In this document: positions 14,420-15,821 of the stretch, one piece after another
How the letters are laid out: each line of letters begins with the position of its first letter
Position numbering within the stretch: the stretch's first letter is position 1
Source: Candidatus Zixiibacteriota bacterium
GTDB lineage: Bacteria; Zixibacteria; MSB-5A5; GN15; FEB-12
Reading direction: 5' to 3'
Assembly (NCBI GenBank): GCA_018816665.1
Contig: JAHIVM010000319.1
Location: 1-15,821 of the forward strand
Length of the DNA stretch: 15,821 nt
Translations under genes and position numbers: made by a program
The notes under the pieces: generated by a model
The model's input: only the letters and a program-made list of their open reading frames with translations
Told to the model about the DNA's origin: nothing
The model's database searches: none

Positions 14420-14749
14420 CTAACAGCTTGTGCAACCGCCACAGTCTGTTTCCGGGGGATTCCCCGGTCTGATCGTATACCCGGCCGCCCCATCATCGCG
14501 GCTGACAAAATCGATACTGATTCCGCCCATCTCTTCCATATACTTATTGAGATTGGGATCGATATAGGCCGTAATCCCGTTGGATTCTATCTTTTCAAGT
14601 TCACCCGTTGACCCGTCCAGGGCCATTCCCAGCGTGGGACCGCCTCAGCCATGCCCCTGAAAATAGATCACCAGATTATTGCCTTTGGCCTGGTCCGAGG
14701 CCAGAACCTTCTGCAATTCATCGCGCGCGGTATCACTTACGTTCAACAT
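14420..14749 (-). CDS. HesB/IscA-like protein, probable selenoprotein (in-frame UGA at residue 35)
   Basis: From ATG 14749 the frame gives 109 residues if the UGA at 14645-14647 is read through. Before it: MLNVSDTARDELQKVL ... NNLVIYFQGHG. After it: GGPTLGMALDGST ... GISIDFVSRDDGAAGYTIRP, ending in TDCGGCTSC. The UGA stands exactly where HesB/IscA-type relatives have the conserved cysteine of G-x-G-C-G-G-P. HesB-like proteins are an established family of bacterial selenoproteins with Cys/Sec interchange here. A candidate bacterial SECIS hairpin lies 25 nt after the UGA. The C-terminal CGGC-x-x-C cysteines suggest iron-sulfur or other metal handling. GGAAGGA lies about 12 nt before the ATG. 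Alternatives are a nonsense mutation, a sequencing error, or initiation at M42 (14626), giving a 68-residue fragment without the key residue. Confidence 0.82.
14609..14625 (-). promoter_or_regulatory. Candidate bacterial SECIS hairpin
   Basis: In the mRNA, UGGCCC-UGGAC-GGGUCA forms a 6-bp stem (one G-U pair) with a 5-nt loop carrying G at positions 2 and 3. The loop begins 25 nt after the UGA. Bacterial SECIS elements lie within the coding region just downstream of UGA, with a G early in a small apical loop at about this distance. Folded by hand only. Confidence 0.55.
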
Positions 14750-14797
14750 GTTCTTATGTATTCCTTCCGCAAAGTTGCTCTTTTTCTATTAGAGGAG

Positions 14798-14827
14798 AAT
14801 ATAAGTGAAATGATTCAAAACGCACAA
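14798..14827 (-). promoter_or_regulatory. Probable promoter of the HesB-like gene
   Basis: On the minus strand TTGTGC (14822-14827) and TATATT (14798-14803) are 18 bp apart, placing the start about 40 nt before the ATG at 14749. The -35 box is weak. It explains the plus-strand AGAGGAGAATATAA, which otherwise looks like an RBS. Confidence 0.5.
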
Positions 14828-14891
14828 AAGTTTCTGCAGAAAGCGGTCGGGGCCATCAGGCAACGCTTAAGGTGTTGTCGGGTAAAGACAT

Positions 14892-14938
14892 AAAAAGCGA
14901 CAGCAACGTCGCCCCGGGGCATCGTAGCCGTCGCTTTT
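14892..14938 (-). terminator. Long-armed, probably bidirectional Rho-independent terminator
   Basis: Two 19-nt arms meet with almost no loop between 14897 and 14934: GCGAC...GCCCC and GGGGC...GTCGC, with two mismatches and two G-U pairs. A-run 14892-14896 and T-run 14935-14938 flank them, so it can terminate both strands. It ends the surface-protein gene whose stop is at 14990 and insulates the HesB-like promoter. Confidence 0.8.
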
Positions 14939-14989
14939 CCATCTGTTTGTCTATGATAGGCATTTTCCGATGGGTAAATTACCCGCTTA

Positions 14990-15821
14990 TTACTCCTGTT
15001 TGCTATACAATGAGCTGCCCGGCGGAGGTGCCACAGTGCCATCGGGAAGCCAGGCGGGTCCTGATTCCAGCAGCGCGGGTGGGGAGGACTCCTTGACTTT
15101 GTTATATATCGTCGGATAGAAAACCGCCGTTATGTACGAAAAGCTGGCAATCGAGGTGCCCGTCAGTCCACCGTATCGACATCCCTCCAGGCGATAAGTG
15201 GTTTCGCCAGAGGCCGAAACGTAGAAGACTCGGTTGATGCTGACCGGGTAAATGTAACTTCCGGAGACGGGGAACCCCTGGGCCTCGACAATGAGATAGT
15301 TGGGACTCAGCCACGTCCCGCCCGCGGCCGTGTCCAGCTGCACGAGGCTGGCATTGATCCCCGTTGTATTCAAAAGACTGACATTGCAGCGAGCGGTAAC
15401 GAGGACATACCCCGACGTGGGGGCATCGAGCGTTACCGTGGCAAGATCGACCATGCCTGCGGTTGTCAGACTTACGGAAGTCCCGTTGTAGTTGTAGGCC
15501 AGTCCCGCCTCATCCAGGATGTCGTAGTCGCGCAGACTGCTGTTTGCTACCGAGGCCTCCGTGACCGAATTGGGAGCGAGTTTGGTGCTGTCCACGCAGT
15601 CGTTCTGCAACTCGTCGGTCCCGACCGAGCCGGTACCCAGATCGGATGCTTCGATGGTGCCGTAGGCGATGTGAGTGGAGGTCACGGCGTTGGCGGCCAG
15701 CTCTGAGGCGCTGATCGCGTTTTCGGCAATCTCTTTGCCATCGAGGGAGTTGTCCTGAACATGCCAGGCGTTGACACCGCCCTCGGCCACGGCCAGAGTG
15801 ACCACGCCGCTGTCGCCGCCG
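14990..15821 (-). CDS. Repeat-rich putative surface/fibre-like protein (C-terminal part, cut by window edge)
   Basis: The minus frame is open from the stop at 14990 to the window edge (about 277 codons), so the start lies outside; a GTG at 15805 is probably internal because GGDSGV continues upstream. The first 80 or so visible residues are short imperfect repeats of hydrophobic-polar register (GKEIAENAISASELAANAV, TIEASDLGTGSVGTDEL), as in beta-helical or fibre-like stalks. About 90 onward looks like a beta-sandwich globular domain (LATVTLDAPTSGYVLVTARC ... RVFYVSASGETTYRLEGC). The tail ends in PPGSSLYSKQE. It is probably extracellular, but I cannot name the family. No dockerin or sorting domain is seen at its C-terminus. 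Confidence 0.75.
   Translation of the reverse strand, partial: GGDSGVVTLAVAEGGVNAWHVQDNSLDGKEIAENAISASELAANAVTSTHIAYGTIEASDLGTGSVGTDELQNDCVDSTKLAPNSVTEASVANSSLRDYDILDEAGLAYNYNGTSVSLTTAGMVDLATVTLDAPTSGYVLVTARCNVSLLNTTGINASLVQLDTAAGGTWLSPNYLIVEAQGFPVSGSYIYPVSINRVFYVSASGETTYRLEGCRYGGLTGTSIASFSYITAVFYPTIYNKVKESSPPALLESGPAWLPDGTVAPPPGSSLYSKQE

Noticed and set aside
14420..14626. Start of the HesB-like protein at M42
   Set aside because: It would remove the conserved N-terminal half, which reads well in the same frame up to ATG 14749 apart from one UGA.
14810..14893. Plus-strand ORF of 27 codons with an apparent AGAGGAG RBS
   Set aside because: The RBS-like stretch overlaps the -10 box of the HesB-like promoter on the other strand, and the RBS spacing is long (12 nt).
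1..15821. CRISPR array, insertion sequence, prophage or toxin-antitoxin module
   Set aside because: No regularly spaced identical repeats, no transposase or integrase frames, and no recognisable phage or toxin genes on either strand.

Overview
The window (about 57-58% GC by eye) looks like a chromosomal segment of a bacterium of the Fibrobacteres-Chlorobi-Bacteroidetes (FCB) assemblage, most likely an uncultured lineage such as candidate phylum Zixibacteria. The reasons are a type IX-secretion-like C-terminal sorting domain (YPNPFNPS ... SSGVYFYRLEAG ... KKMILMK), large secreted proteins with paired dockerin-like calcium loops (GDANGSG/GDANGDC followed by VGDxVYLxNYIF), thrombospondin type 3 repeats and a gingipain-like peptidase. 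The lineage is inferred from protein style only.

Layout. Left end: the N-terminal third of Tex (minus strand, cut by the edge) diverges from a DEAD-box RNA helicase gene (plus). The helicase gene ends at a terminator that faces the terminator of a convergent gene for a secreted C25-type peptidase with a thrombospondin-3 stalk and a dockerin (minus, 2433-5144). The peptidase gene has its own promoter and a long leader holding a perfect 12-bp dyad. Upstream lies a compact minus-strand unit (promoter, strong RBS, 75-codon ORF, terminator). It diverges from the promoter of a 1710-residue secreted protein (6107-11239) with three beta-sandwich-like modules, a PQQ-type propeller and a dockerin. Next is a palindrome-rich intergenic stretch, then a consensus promoter, a 35-codon ORF and a roughly 500-nt hairpin-rich leader. 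These precede a seven-bladed FG-GAP propeller protein with a dockerin and a C-terminal sorting domain (12024-13973).

Right end, all minus strand: tRNA-His(GUG), a small HesB/IscA-like gene interrupted by an in-frame UGA at its conserved cysteine (a probable selenoprotein with a candidate SECIS hairpin), and the 3' part of a secreted, repeat-rich surface protein.

How the genes fit together. Three neighbouring genes encode exported, calcium-binding, dockerin-bearing proteins, which suggests an extracellular or cell-surface assembly; no cohesin-bearing scaffold is visible here. The housekeeping part (Tex, helicase, tRNA, HesB-like protein) is ordinary in content, but two details stand out: the UGA-containing HesB-like gene, and a tRNA-His that lacks the usual G-1:C73 pair and instead has G1:U72 with A73, the form known from alphaproteobacteria.
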